A stretch of DNA of 64,000 nucleotides from Ruegeria sp. PrR005 (lineage in GTDB: Bacteria; Pseudomonadota; Alphaproteobacteria; Rhodobacterales; Rhodobacteraceae), in contig NZ_JAAGOX010000008.1 in NCBI RefSeq assembly GCF_010500245.1, positions 33,633 through 97,632 of the forward strand, written 5' to 3'. Each line of letters starts with the position of its first letter. Positions within the stretch are counted from its first letter, which is position 1. Positions 51,406-60,672 of this stretch are shown here, in pieces. A program made the translations under genes and the position numbers. The notes under the pieces are model-generated. The model made no database searches. It was not told where the DNA came from and saw nothing but the letters and a program-made list of their open reading frames with translations.

Positions 51406-53039
51406 GCGAACCGCTTCTCAAGGTCCGTGGCCTCAAGATCGGCGCCACCGTCTATCCGCCGGGCGAAAAGCCCCATGATATCGAAATCGTGCACGGGGTC
51501 GATTTCGACCTCGAGCGCGGCAAGGTGCTGGGGCTGATCGGTGAATCCGGGGCCGGCAAATCGACCATCGGGCTGGCCTCGATGGCCTATGGTCGCGGCG
51601 GGGTCAAGATCACCGGCGGCGAGGTCTGGGTCAACGGGCGCGACATCCTCAAGACCTCGCTCAAGGATATCCGCGGCTTGCGCGGCGGCGAGGTCACCTA
51701 TGTCAGCCAGTCGGCGGCAGCATCGTTCAACCCTGCCCGCAAGATCATGGAACAGGTGATCGAGGCGGCAGTGGAACAGAAGAAGTTCACCAAGAAAGAG
51801 GCCGAGGCACGGGCACGCGCCCTGTTTGCCAAGCTGGGCCTGCCCGATCCGGACAATATCGGCGAGCGCTATCCCCACCAGGTCTCGGGCGGGCAGTTGC
51901 AGCGGTGCATGACGGCGCTGGCGCTGTGCCCCGAGCCCGATCTGGTGGTGTTCGACGAACCCACCACGGCGCTGGACGTCACCACCCAGATCGACGTGCT
52001 GATGGCGATCAAGGACGCGATCCGGGACACCGGCGTTGGCGCGCTCTACATCACCCACGACCTAGCGGTGGTGGCGCAGGTGAGCGACGACATCATGGTG
52101 CTGCGGATGGGCGACATGGTCGAATATGGTGAGACCGACCAGATCATCAACCGCCCGCAGGAAGAGTATACTCAGGCGCTGGTGTCGGTCCGCTCGATCG
52201 AGCATGAGGAGAAACAGCCCACGCCCGAGCCGGTGCTGTCGGTCAAGGGCATCTCGGCCCGGTACAAGGGGCTGGCCTTTGACGTGCTGCATGACGTCAC
52301 CGTCGACCTGCATCCGGGCCAGACCCTGGCCGTGGTGGGGGAGAGCGGCTCGGGCAAGTCGACGCTGGCGCGCGTGATCACCGGCCTGTTGCCGCCGCGC
52401 GAGGGCGAGATCACCTTTGCCGGTCGGACACTCAGCCGCGATCTGGCCGGGCGTTCGCGCGAGGATCTGCGCGAATTGCAGATGATCTACCAGATGGCGG
52501 ATGTGGCGATGAACCCGCGCCAGACCGTGGGCACCATCATCGGGCGGCCGCTGGAGTTCTATTTCGGCATGCGTGGCGCGGAAAAACGCAAGCGCATCAT
52601 CGAATTGCTGGACGAGATCGAGATGGGCGAGAAGTTCATCGACCGTTATCCGGCGGAACTGTCGGGCGGCCAGAAACAGCGAGTGTGCATCGCAAGGTCG
52701 CTGGCGGCCAAGCCAAGGATGATCATCTGCGACGAGGTCACCAGCGCGCTGGATCCCCTTGTGGCGGACGGTATCCTGAAACTGCTGCTGGACCTGCAAA
52801 AGATCGAGAACGTGGCTTACCTGTTCATCACCCATGATCTGGCGACGGTCAAGGCGATCAGCGACTCGATCGCGGTGATGTATCAGGGCCGGGTGGTACG
52901 CTATGGCTCGAAAAGCCAGGTGCTGAGCCCGCCGTTCGACGACTATACCGACCTTTTGCTCAGCTCGGTTCCCGAGATGCGGCTGGGTTGGCTGGAAGAG
53001 GTGGTGGCCCACCGCAAGATGGAAAGCGCCGGCAACTGA
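51402..53039 (+). CDS. Fused double ABC ATPase (DppD-DppF type)
   Basis: This 545-residue protein has two complete nucleotide-binding halves. Half one: LGLIGESGAGKSTIGLA, VTYVSQSAAASFNPARK, HQVSGGQLQRCMTALAL and LVVFDEPTTALDVT. Half two: LAVVGESGSGKSTLARVIT, MIYQMADVAMNPRQTVGTII, YPAELSGGQKQRVCIARSLA and MIICDEVTSALDPLV. The fusion replaces separate DppD and DppF. In the second half the Q-loop carries YQMADVAMN where many have QDPxxSLN. The ribosome site GGAGG precedes the ATG. A bidirectional terminator follows. Confidence 0.94.
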   Translation: MSEPLLKVRGLKIGATVYPPGEKPHDIEIVHGVDFDLERGKVLGLIGESGAGKSTIGLASMAYGRGGVKITGGEVWVNGRDILKTSLKDIRGLRGGEVTYVSQSAAASFNPARKIMEQVIEAAVEQKKFTKKEAEARARALFAKLGLPDPDNIGERYPHQVSGGQLQRCMTALALCPEPDLVVFDEPTTALDVTTQIDVLMAIKDAIRDTGVGALYITHDLAVVAQVSDDIMVLRMGDMVEYGETDQIINRPQEEYTQALVSVRSIEHEEKQPTPEPVLSVKGISARYKGLAFDVLHDVTVDLHPGQTLAVVGESGSGKSTLARVITGLLPPREGEITFAGRTLSRDLAGRSREDLRELQMIYQMADVAMNPRQTVGTIIGRPLEFYFGMRGAEKRKRIIELLDEIEMGEKFIDRYPAELSGGQKQRVCIARSLAAKPRMIICDEVTSALDPLVADGILKLLLDLQKIENVAYLFITHDLATVKAISDSIAVMYQGRVVRYGSKSQVLSPPFDDYTDLLLSSVPEMRLGWLEEVVAHRKMESAGN

Positions 53040-53055
53040 TCGCGCTGGAAAACGC

Positions 53056-53092
53056 AAAAAGGCCGGGAACCTTGGCGGGTCCCGGCCTTTTT
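53056..53092. terminator. Terminator after the ABC importer operon
   Basis: AAAAAGGCCGGGA (53056-53068) pairs with TCCCGGCCTTTTT (53080-53092). With an A-run on one side and a T-run on the other it should work in both directions, ending the importer operon and the tautomerase gene. Confidence 0.9.
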
Positions 53093-53107
53093 CGTGTTGC
53101 GGCCCGC

Positions 53108-53335
53108 CTAGGCCGCCGTCTGTCCCTGTGCGATGGCCTGAACGGCGGCGGCGGTCAGCGGCTGGCCACCGATGGCCCAATCGCCCTCTTCCACCTCGAC
53201 AACCCGGACCCATGTGTAGGGGCGCATGTTCTCGCCTTCGACGGCGATCATCGCCTCGGTCACGCGGCGCACCATGTCCGCCTTCTGTTCGGGGGTGAAC
53301 ACGTTCTTGATCACGTCAACGGTTACGAGCGGCAT
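53108..53335 (-). CDS. 4-oxalocrotonate tautomerase family protein
   Basis: This 75-residue protein begins [20 protein letters not shown], giving the N-terminal Pro (after Met removal) that is the catalytic base in this family. [20 protein letters not shown] follows. It is a single tautomerase unit of normal length. It diverges from the HxlR regulator gene, whose operator-like repeats lie in the shared 161-bp gap. Confidence 0.92.
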   Translation of the reverse strand: MPLVTVDVIKNVFTPEQKADMVRRVTEAMIAVEGENMRPYTWVRVVEVEEGDWAIGGQPLTAAAVQAIAQGQTAA

Positions 53336-53421
53336 CTGGTTTTCCTCCTCTGTGCCTGACCGGTTCGCCCGGTCGATATGAGGACGTTACGAAAGATGCA
53401 TTCCGCGCTATAGTTCAGGAC

Positions 53422-53462
53422 CTGTAGCAAAGCACTACAGATTCAGAAGGAACGCACTACAG
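53422..53462. promoter_or_regulatory. Operator-like repeats upstream of the HxlR regulator
   Basis: CTGTAG (53422-53427) and CTACAG (53435-53440) form an inverted repeat, and GCACTACAG occurs twice as a direct repeat (53432-53440 and 53454-53462, 22-bp period). They lie between the divergent tautomerase and HxlR genes and may bind the HxlR protein itself. Confidence 0.6.
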
Positions 53463-53496
53463 AAACTGCACTGAACAAGAAACCGGGGTTACCGTC

Positions 53497-54183
53497 ATGC
53501 AATACGGCCAGTTCTGTCCCATCGCCAAGGCAACCGAAATTCTCGGCGAGCGCTGGACCATCCTGATCATCCGCGAATTGCTGATGGGCGCGCGCCGGTT
53601 CAACGAGTTGCAGCGGGGATTGGGCGATATCTCGCCCTCGCTGCTGACGGCACGGCTGAAGTCGCTGGAAGAGCAGGCCATGATCACACGTCGCCGTATT
53701 CCGGGGCAAAAGGGGTACGAGTACCATCCGACCCCGGCTTGCGAAGCACTGATGCCGGTCCTGTTCAACCTGGGCGAATGGGGCATCTGCTGGGCCAAGC
53801 ACACGATCCTGGACCAGGATTTCGATGCCGAATTCTTGCTGTTCTACCTGGAACGCAGCATCGACCCGTCCAAGCTGCCGGGTCAGGTGGCGGTGCTGAA
53901 GTTCCGGTTTGCCGATCTGGTGGAACAGCAGGACTGGTGGCTGGTGGTGCGTGGCGATCGGACGGAGGTCTGTCTCAAGGATCCAGGCATGGATGTCGAT
54001 GTGTTCTTCAACTGCACCGTGCGCACAATGGCGGATGTCTGGATGGGTGACCGCACCTATCGCGAGGCCATGCGCGCGGGCGACATGGATATGCAGGGCG
54101 ACCCGGCGCTGACCCGCAATGTCACGCAGTGGCTGCGCCCCAGCATCTTCGCCGAGAGCCCGCGCGAGGCGCAGACCGCCTGA
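53497..54183 (+). CDS. HxlR family transcriptional regulator with C-terminal extension
   Basis: This 228-residue protein has an N-terminal HxlR winged helix (QFCPIAKATEILGERWTILI, IRELLMGARRFNELQRGLGD, ISPSLLTARLKSLEE). The usual HxlR length is about 110-120 residues; here ~110 more follow, with LKFRFADLVEQQDWWLVVRG and TVRTMADVWMGDRTYREAMR, a pattern like the sterol-carrier (SCP2-like) lipid-binding fold. It may sense a hydrophobic ligand. It is divergent from the tautomerase gene. Confidence 0.88.
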   Translation: MQYGQFCPIAKATEILGERWTILIIRELLMGARRFNELQRGLGDISPSLLTARLKSLEEQAMITRRRIPGQKGYEYHPTPACEALMPVLFNLGEWGICWAKHTILDQDFDAEFLLFYLERSIDPSKLPGQVAVLKFRFADLVEQQDWWLVVRGDRTEVCLKDPGMDVDVFFNCTVRTMADVWMGDRTYREAMRAGDMDMQGDPALTRNVTQWLRPSIFAESPREAQTA

Positions 54184-54191
54184 CCGCCGGG

Positions 54192-55454
54192 TCAGAAATC
54201 CAACTTGGCGCCCACGATCACCGTGTGCGAGCGCACCCCGTCATCGGCCACGACCGTGGGCATGATGAGCGGCACGAACCCGTCGTTGAACATATACTCG
54301 GCCCCCAGTCGGAAATGCGGGTTCATCTGCATCTCGACCCCCAGAATGACCTGGTCCATCTTCTCCCAGCGGGTGCCATCGGCCCCCTGCACGCCGCGGC
54401 TGGCGCTCAGCGAATAGGTGGTCGGCTTGCCCAGCAGCATGGAGCGGTAGCGCCCCTGCACCGTCATCGCACGTACCGAATGGCCCGTTGCGGGCCAGGT
54501 GTTGGTCGTCTCGGTAAATTCCGCCATCACGTCGAAGTTTTGCCCGCTCAGCGTGGCGTTCAGGTCATAGGCGCTGTTCCAGACCCGGTTGATCCCGGCG
54601 GTCGGCGGATGGTGCGCGATGGTGCTGTCATAGATCGTGCCACGCAGGAACCCGCCGCCCAGCGTCAGATCCAGGTCATTGCCGATATCCAGCCGGTGCG
54701 ACACGTTGATCGCGTAGTTTTCGTAATCGCCGTCATTGTCCGGAGTATTGACCACCCGCAGGCCCCGATGGCCGGGGATCAGGCTGAAACTGGCCAAGGT
54801 GCGGTCACTGACATAGCCCAGTTCGATCAGAGGGTCCTTGGTCTGGGCCCAGAAGTAGTGGTTCGAGTGACTGTGGGTGAACGGTGCATAGGTCGCGAAG
54901 TTACCGAAATTTACCGTCTTGCGCCCGAAGGCCAGGTAGAAGGGAGAGACGTTCAGGTCTCCGATGGCAATCCAGTACTTGCGCAGCTGGATATCGTCCT
55001 GACCGGGATATTCGACCTCGGTATATTCTCCCTGCACAAAGGCGGTCACCATCGGCAGGGTGAGTGTCGCGTTCAGCGTGATCTCGTTGACCACGCCATA
55101 GGTATCGGACGTGCCGGGCTTGTGGGTGGGCGGCAGCCGGGACAGGATCGGGTACTTGCCCGCAGTATTGGTGTTCTCGTGGATCACAGAGCCAAAAGCC
55201 CGCCCGCCAAGATAGAGCCGGTTCTGCAACAGGATGTCATTCTGCCTTGCCCGCAGGGCCAGCGCGACCTTGTTGGTCACGTTGTCCTGTCGGTCGATCA
55301 TCGCCGAAGAGTAGGTGACATCGGTCGCAACCGCATTGGGGATCAACTGATAGGCCCCCGGGCGATCTTGTGCTGTGGCTGGCGATACTAGTCCGATGGC
55401 AAGCACGGCGGCCGCCAGAGACGACAAACAAAAACTCTTCAAAGCTAACTCCAT
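54192..55454 (-). CDS. LbtU-like outer-membrane porin
   Basis: This 420-residue protein starts at 55454 (GAGGA immediately upstream). A signal peptide (LALKSFCLSSLAAAVLAIGL then VSPATAQ) is followed by a beta-strand-rich chain with alternating patterns, such as TLTLPMVTAFVQGEYTEVEY and YWIAIGDLNVSPFYLAFGRK, ending in HTVIVGAKLDF with a C-terminal Phe, as in outer-membrane barrels. The GRKTVNFGNFA segment resembles the LbtU siderophore-porin family. The substrate is unknown. The 237 bp upstream contain CACGAAATCGTG at 55503-55514. Confidence 0.82.
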   Translation of the reverse strand: MELALKSFCLSSLAAAVLAIGLVSPATAQDRPGAYQLIPNAVATDVTYSSAMIDRQDNVTNKVALALRARQNDILLQNRLYLGGRAFGSVIHENTNTAGKYPILSRLPPTHKPGTSDTYGVVNEITLNATLTLPMVTAFVQGEYTEVEYPGQDDIQLRKYWIAIGDLNVSPFYLAFGRKTVNFGNFATYAPFTHSHSNHYFWAQTKDPLIELGYVSDRTLASFSLIPGHRGLRVVNTPDNDGDYENYAINVSHRLDIGNDLDLTLGGGFLRGTIYDSTIAHHPPTAGINRVWNSAYDLNATLSGQNFDVMAEFTETTNTWPATGHSVRAMTVQGRYRSMLLGKPTTYSLSASRGVQGADGTRWEKMDQVILGVEMQMNPHFRLGAEYMFNDGFVPLIMPTVVADDGVRSHTVIVGAKLDF

Positions 55455-55691
55455 ATCCTCGTGCCGTGAAACACGCCACGCACGCCCCCAAGCGTCGATT
55501 ATCACGAAATCGTGAGATCACCTACAGAAAACAACCTATTGAACTTGGGTGGTTTTGCGCATGTCAGCTGGAACAATGACTGAACATTTCTGACGTTCCG
55601 GGTTTCCTTTTCGACGCAAACGGGCATGACTTGCCAGGCAGAGCCGGTCAGGCTCGAATCGAACGCAGACGACCAACGCAGGGACCCCAGC

Positions 55692-56528
55692 ATGAACCGC
55701 AAGCTCCTCCTCATCATTCTCGACGGCGTCCCCTATCGGAACTTCCGCCGGTTGTTCGGCAATCTCGAAGGCTGGGTGGACAGTGGCGAGGCGCGGGTCT
55801 GGAAACACCGCGCGGTGCTGCCCTCGACCTCAGCCAGTTGCTATGCCTCGATCCATACCGGCGTGAGCCCGCAAGAGCATGGCTGCACCGGCAACGGCAA
55901 CGTGTTCCGCCTGTCGCACAAGGACGTCTTCAGCCAGGTGCGCGCGGGCGGCGGCGTGACCGGAGCGGTCACGCACAGTTTCTGGTCGCAGTTCTTTAAC
56001 CGCCACCCGTTCGATTACGTGCGCGACATCGAGTATGACGAACCCGAAAGCCAGACCATCAACCATGGCCGGTTCCACACCATGACCGGATACGGGCATG
56101 ACAATCAGATGACGCCCTCGGACGTGGACCTGTTCGCGACGCTGACCAACCTTTGCCTGCGGTTCGGGCTGAACTATGGCATCCTGCACACCTGCACGCT
56201 GGACAGCATGGGGCACCGGTTTTACCACGAATGCGACGAAATGGACCACGCCTGTTTCGTGATGGACGAGATGCTGGCGCCCTTCATTCCGCGCTGGCGG
56301 CAGCTGGGCTATGAGGTGATCGTCACTGCCGATCACGGCCAGGACGAGCGCGGCCATCACGGCGGGCGCGGCCCCTTGCAGCAGGAAACCGCGCTTTACT
56401 ACTTTGGCGATGCCGAGGGGCCCGACGCAGAAACCGTGATCGACCAGTTGCAACTGGCGCCCACTATCCTCGGTCGTTTGGGTGCGCCGATTGCAGAAAC
56501 GATGAAAGCCGCAAGCTTTCTGAAATGA
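55692..56528 (+). CDS. Alkaline phosphatase-superfamily hydrolase (nucleotide pyrophosphatase/phosphodiesterase type)
   Basis: This 278-residue protein begins MNRKLLLIILDGVPYRNFRR; the DG pair is the first metal-binding site. The nucleophile region is PSTSASCYASIHTGVSPQEH, and the metal sites LDSMGHRFYHECDEMDHACF and VTADHGQDERGHHGGRG complete the bimetal centre. It should hydrolyse a phosphodiester or phosphomonoester. It is compact for the family. The ATG at 55692 has only a modest ribosome site (AGGGA). Confidence 0.88.
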   Translation: MNRKLLLIILDGVPYRNFRRLFGNLEGWVDSGEARVWKHRAVLPSTSASCYASIHTGVSPQEHGCTGNGNVFRLSHKDVFSQVRAGGGVTGAVTHSFWSQFFNRHPFDYVRDIEYDEPESQTINHGRFHTMTGYGHDNQMTPSDVDLFATLTNLCLRFGLNYGILHTCTLDSMGHRFYHECDEMDHACFVMDEMLAPFIPRWRQLGYEVIVTADHGQDERGHHGGRGPLQQETALYYFGDAEGPDAETVIDQLQLAPTILGRLGAPIAETMKAASFLK

Positions 56529-56600
56529 TCCGCTGCCTGTGGCCGGGCACAGAACCCGGTCACCCGCGCCGACAAACAGGCGGCCTGGACCCCTGCCGCA

Positions 56601-56984
56601 CTATTCCCTCGCGGCGATGGCCTGCACCTTGACCTTGCCGCCAAAGGGCAGACGGGCCGCCTGATAGACTGTCCGCGCTGGCCGATGGCCAGGGGCAAAC
56701 AGCGTCGCGTAAAGGGCGTTCACCTGCGGAAGATCATCAAGATCGGCAAACGCCAGATCGACATATACGATGTCCGATGGGGAAAACCCTGCGGCTTCTG
56801 CGATACGGAAGACGTGACCAAATGCGATCTCTGCTTCCTCACGCGCGGTTCCGGGAATGTAACCCCCGGGGCCAACCGAAAGCTGACCGCTGATCCAGCA
56901 CGTGTTTCCGACGACAACCGCATTGCTGATCGGCGAGGGAGATTCAGGTACCCCGGCGACATCGACAATGTATTCACGAGTCAT
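56601..56984 (-). CDS. RidA/YjgF family protein
   Basis: This 127-residue protein follows the RidA pattern: SPISNAVVVGNTCWISGQLS, AREEAEIAFGHVFRIAEAAG and ARTVYQAARLPFGGKVKVQA. The Arg in PARTVY is the carboxylate-binding residue of imine deaminases. The strict C-terminal Glu pattern ends in IAARE. It probably hydrolyses reactive enamine/imine intermediates. It is the last gene of a minus-strand run and may go with the esterase upstream. Confidence 0.9.
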   Translation of the reverse strand: MTREYIVDVAGVPESPSPISNAVVVGNTCWISGQLSVGPGGYIPGTAREEAEIAFGHVFRIAEAAGFSPSDIVYVDLAFADLDDLPQVNALYATLFAPGHRPARTVYQAARLPFGGKVKVQAIAARE

Positions 56985-57130
56985 TTGATCCTCCTTGTGT
57001 GGATAGTCTTACGGTATCGGTTCGCAGTCCAAAGGCGGGCAGGACGGGCCAAGCGCCCAGAGCACGTATGCGGCAGTGATGGCAAAAAGCGTAGTGACTT
57101 CGGGAAACAGCCGGGGCCGTCCTGTCCGTC

Positions 57131-58054
57131 CTAGTCGTAGGGCCAGAGCCCCTGCCCCAGCGCCTCGATGGCGACGGTGATCCGTTCGAAACTGTCCTGC
57201 GCGCGCGTGACCGAGCCGCGGGCACGCAGGTAACCGTGGATCAGCCCTTCTTCGTTGATCCAGGCCGCGCGGCCACCGGCGGATGTGATCGCCTCGCAAT
57301 ACATCCGCCCGTCATCGCGCAGCGGATCGCAATCGGCGGTGATGACCACGGTAGGCGGCAGGTTCGCAAAATCGTTGTCGGACAGGGGCGCCCAGGTCGG
57401 ATCGCCCGCCGGACGGGGACCATCGAAGCGGATGTCCTGATAGAATTCCACGTCTGCGGCGGTCAGCATCGGCGCCTCGGCATGTTCAGCGTAAGACGGC
57501 GCCTCGCCACTGGCGGCCAGGACCGGATAGATCAGCACCTGCCCCAGGATGGATTTCGACCGGCCGCGCACCGCATGCGCGACCGCCGCCACCAGATTGC
57601 CGCCAGCACTGTCCCCGGCCAGCACGATGGGGTCGTGAAACTCGGCCTCGGCCCATTCCACCGCTGTCCGGCAATCGTTGAACTGGACCGGGTGGCAATG
57701 CTCGGGGCAAAGCCGGTAATCGACAGCAACCACGCGATATCCTGTCTGGGCGCAGATCTCGGCGCAGACATCATCATGGCTGTCGAGACCGCCCAGGATG
57801 AACCCGCCGCCATGGGCATAGACAACGGTGCGCGTGGGATGCCCCGCCCAATAGACGCGGACCGGCACGCCGTTTGCGTCCCGGTCCTCGGTTTTGATCC
57901 GCTCCGGCCGCCCCCGGTAAAAGGCGCGGCACATGCTGTCATAGACCCGCCTCTGCCCTTCGATGTCCAGCGTGACGGCATCGTCGGGATAGCTTTCGGC
58001 GGTTCGCCGGATGAACGCCCAGGTTTCCGCGTCGATCAGCCGGCTATAGTCCAT
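57131..58054 (-). CDS. HSL-family alpha/beta hydrolase (esterase)
   Basis: This 307-residue protein has the oxyanion motif AHGGGFILGGLDSHDD, the nucleophile GDSAGGNLVAAVAHAV, the acidic residue in ITADCDPLRDDG and the His in EEGLIHGYLRAR, all in order as in hormone-sensitive-lipase-type esterases. The start at 58054 (GGGGAA site) leaves 11 bp after the acyl-CoA synthetase gene; an ATG 8 codons upstream would overlap it by 13 bp. It may hydrolyse an ester that feeds the synthetase. Confidence 0.93.
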   Translation of the reverse strand: MDYSRLIDAETWAFIRRTAESYPDDAVTLDIEGQRRVYDSMCRAFYRGRPERIKTEDRDANGVPVRVYWAGHPTRTVVYAHGGGFILGGLDSHDDVCAEICAQTGYRVVAVDYRLCPEHCHPVQFNDCRTAVEWAEAEFHDPIVLAGDSAGGNLVAAVAHAVRGRSKSILGQVLIYPVLAASGEAPSYAEHAEAPMLTAADVEFYQDIRFDGPRPAGDPTWAPLSDNDFANLPPTVVITADCDPLRDDGRMYCEAITSAGGRAAWINEEGLIHGYLRARGSVTRAQDSFERITVAIEALGQGLWPYD

Positions 58055-58065
58055 GTGTTCCCCGT

Positions 58066-59955
58066 TCAGGCTGCCCATTCCCAGGGTCGCGTATAGGCGC
58101 CCAGGACCTTTGCCACATCCTGTTCCGAGCTTCCCTTGGCGTCAAGCTGCGCAACAAGGCCGCGCTTCTTGTCGTCGATGACAGACACCACGCGGGCCGC
58201 GACCCCTGCGTCGGCCAGGGCTCCGTTATAGACCCGGGTGATGGCATTCTTGCGCAGGTCGGGCTTGAACACCTTGCCCACCGCCGTCTTGGGCAGTTCC
58301 GGCAGGATGGTCATATGCTTGGGATGCGCGGCGCGCTCGTGGACATGCACCTTGCAGTATTCCAGCAACTCGGCCTCGGTCGCGGTGGCACCGCCCACCA
58401 GCTCGACAAAGGCGCAGGGCACCTCGCCCGCATGGGCATCGGGCTGGCCGATGGCTCCGGCAAAGGCCACCGCCGGATGACCCAAGAGCGCCTCTTCGAT
58501 CTCGGCGGGGTCGATATTGTGGCCGCCGCGAATGATCAGGTCCTTGGCCCGGCCGGTGATCCAGAGATAGCCATCCGCATCGAACCTGCCCAGATCGCCG
58601 GTGCGCAGATGGGTGCCGTAGTAGAAGAGGTCCTTGTTCTTGTCCTCTTCGGTATAGGTATGACCGGCATAGACGCCAGGGTTCGAGATGCAGATCTCGC
58701 CGATCTCGTCCACCGCGCATTCCTGGGGTCCGTCGGACGTTCCTTTGATGATCCTGACGTCCGTATAGGGGAACGGGATGCCGATCGAACCGATCTTCTT
58801 TTCTCCGTCGACCGGGTTGCAGGACACCAGACAGGTCGCCTCGGTCAAGCCGTAACCTTCGACGATGGTGACGCCGGTCGCTTCCTCGAACCGGCGGAAC
58901 AATTCCACCGGCAGCGGCGCCGAGCCGGAAAACGCGGTCTTGACGGTCGAGATGTCGGCGTCGACCGGGCGCTGCATCTTGGCCGAGATCGCGGTGGGCA
59001 CGGTGATGATAAAGGTGACTTTCCAGCGTTCGATCAGTTTCCAGAAATTGTCGAACACGCCATCGCCGCGATAACCTGCCGGGGTCGGGAACACCACATG
59101 CGCGCCCGACGAGATCGCCGCCATCATGATGACGTGACAGGCGAACACATGGAACAGCGGCAGCGGACACATGATGGTGTCCTCTTCGGTGAAGAGCAGC
59201 GTGTGGCCCAGCCAGCCATTGTAGATCAGGCCAGAATACTTGTGCTGCGCTACCTTGGGCATGCCGGTGGTGCCGCCGGTGTGGAAGTAGCAGGCCACGC
59301 GATCATGGGTTGCGTCCGCAAACTGCAACTCGGTCGGCTGCTTCTTCAACTCCTTGTTGAAGTTCAGATAATCGGCATGGGCCAGGTGCTCTTTATCCGC
59401 CATCTTGGGGCGTACCAGCGGCACGATCCAGGATTTCGGCGGCGTCAGATAACGGTTCAGATCGACCTCGAGCACGGTTGTCACTTGCGGTGCGTGGCGC
59501 ACCGCCTCGGCCACCTTTTGCGCGATATCGGTCTTGGGAAAGGGTCTGAGCGTGACGACCACCTTGGCATTGGTCTCGCGCAGGATCGCGGCGATCTGCT
59601 CGGGCTCCAACAGCGGGTTGATCGGGTTCGCAATACCCGCGACCGCGCCGCCCAGCAGGGTGATCAGCGTCTCGTTGGTGTTGGGCAGGACATAGGCCAC
59701 GACATCCTTTTCCCCGACACCCAGCTTGCGGAACAGGTTGGCCGCCTGGTTGGTCTTGGCCAGAAGATCCGACCAGGTCAGCGTCTCGGCCTTGTCGGTC
59801 GGGCCGGACAACAGCTGATAGCTTATCGCACTCCGGTTCGGGAATTTTCCGGCTGTCCGCGACAGAAGCTGGTGCAGGGTCACCGGAACATCCCGGTCCT
59901 CCCACGGCATTTCGTTTTCAACACGCGCGCGGTCTTCGAGCCCGGCAAACGGCAT
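58066..59955 (-). CDS. Acyl-CoA synthetase (AMP-forming)
   Basis: This 629-residue adenylate-forming enzyme has ACYFHTGGTTGMPKVAQHKY (phosphate loop), VEGYGLTEATCLVSCNPVDG and LRTGDLGRFDADGYLWITGR, followed by AKDLIIRGGHNIDPAEIEEA (the C-domain hinge and core). The catalytic Lys region PKTAVGKVFKPDLR is near the C-terminus. It activates a carboxylic acid to its CoA ester. The ATG at 59955 follows GGAGGAT. It forms an operon with the esterase. Confidence 0.94.
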   Translation of the reverse strand: MPFAGLEDRARVENEMPWEDRDVPVTLHQLLSRTAGKFPNRSAISYQLLSGPTDKAETLTWSDLLAKTNQAANLFRKLGVGEKDVVAYVLPNTNETLITLLGGAVAGIANPINPLLEPEQIAAILRETNAKVVVTLRPFPKTDIAQKVAEAVRHAPQVTTVLEVDLNRYLTPPKSWIVPLVRPKMADKEHLAHADYLNFNKELKKQPTELQFADATHDRVACYFHTGGTTGMPKVAQHKYSGLIYNGWLGHTLLFTEEDTIMCPLPLFHVFACHVIMMAAISSGAHVVFPTPAGYRGDGVFDNFWKLIERWKVTFIITVPTAISAKMQRPVDADISTVKTAFSGSAPLPVELFRRFEEATGVTIVEGYGLTEATCLVSCNPVDGEKKIGSIGIPFPYTDVRIIKGTSDGPQECAVDEIGEICISNPGVYAGHTYTEEDKNKDLFYYGTHLRTGDLGRFDADGYLWITGRAKDLIIRGGHNIDPAEIEEALLGHPAVAFAGAIGQPDAHAGEVPCAFVELVGGATATEAELLEYCKVHVHERAAHPKHMTILPELPKTAVGKVFKPDLRKNAITRVYNGALADAGVAARVVSVIDDKKRGLVAQLDAKGSSEQDVAKVLGAYTRPWEWAA

Positions 59956-60134
59956 ATGCGATCCTCCCCAAAAGGCCCGTTTCCCGGGCCATTCCATCCT
60001 TTGTGACCAAGATGCGAAGAAACGCATCCCGGCGCAAGCTGGCGCTTACCCGGATGCACCAGATAAAGCGCCAATGACGCAACGGCGGATCAAAGATGAC
60101 GTTGCGACCCTGGCTCTCAAGCCTGAGAAAAAAT

Positions 60135-60157
60135 GGGGCGGCCCGACGGGCCGCCCC
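60135..60157. terminator. GC-rich hairpin
   Basis: GGGGCGGCCC (60135-60144) pairs with GGGCCGCCCC (60148-60157) across three bases, with an A-run before and TTCC after. It is located just past the stop of the LysM gene on the minus strand. Confidence 0.8.
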
Positions 60158-60180
60158 TTCCCCGTGCCCGATGAGGGATT

Positions 60181-60609
60181 TCAGGCTTGCGGAATACGCA
60201 GCATTTGGCCGGGATAGATCTTGTCAGGATGGCTGAGCATCGGGCGGTTGGCCTCGAAAATCTCGTTATAGCGGGCGCCCTTGCCCAGGGTCTTTTCGGC
60301 TATCGCCCAAAGTGTGTCGCCCTTGGCCACGGTGTGGAACACCGGTTCGGAACCGCCCCCGGTGGTCTGGTCATCGACGGCGCCGACCCCCTCGACATTG
60401 CCGACGGCCAGGATGATCTTTTCCTTCAACTCGTCGCTGGCGGCTGCGCCTGCCAGTTTCACGGTATCGCCCTCGACCGAGATTTCGACGCCGCTGGCAT
60501 CCAGGCCCAGATCCGCGATCTCCTTTTGCAGCGCCTCGACCTGCGGGTCTTCGTCACCGCCGCCAAAGAGTTTCTTGCCGCTGTCTTTTACAAAGCTCCA
60601 CAAGCCCAT
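60181..60609 (-). CDS. BON-LysM (YgaU/LysM) protein
   Basis: This 142-residue protein begins MGLWSFVKDSGKKLFGGGDE. A BON domain (GLDASGVEISVEGDTVKLAG, ELKEKIILAVGNVEGVGAVD) is followed by a C-terminal LysM (FHTVAKGDTLWAIAEKTLGK, FEANRPMLSHPDKIYPGQML). This is the YgaU (Kbp) architecture, a K+-binding protein in E. coli. The N-terminus is not a signal peptide, consistent with a cytoplasmic location. Confidence 0.93.
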   Translation of the reverse strand: MGLWSFVKDSGKKLFGGGDEDPQVEALQKEIADLGLDASGVEISVEGDTVKLAGAAASDELKEKIILAVGNVEGVGAVDDQTTGGGSEPVFHTVAKGDTLWAIAEKTLGKGARYNEIFEANRPMLSHPDKIYPGQMLRIPQA

Positions 60610-60672
60610 CTCTGTCTCCTTTGGTTTTTCACCGCCGAAGATGGAGGGAGGGTACGGCCAGGATAAGGGGAA

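Noticed and set aside
58315..60006. 563-codon open frame on the plus strand
   Set aside because: It is antisense to the acyl-CoA synthetase, which has all its motifs.
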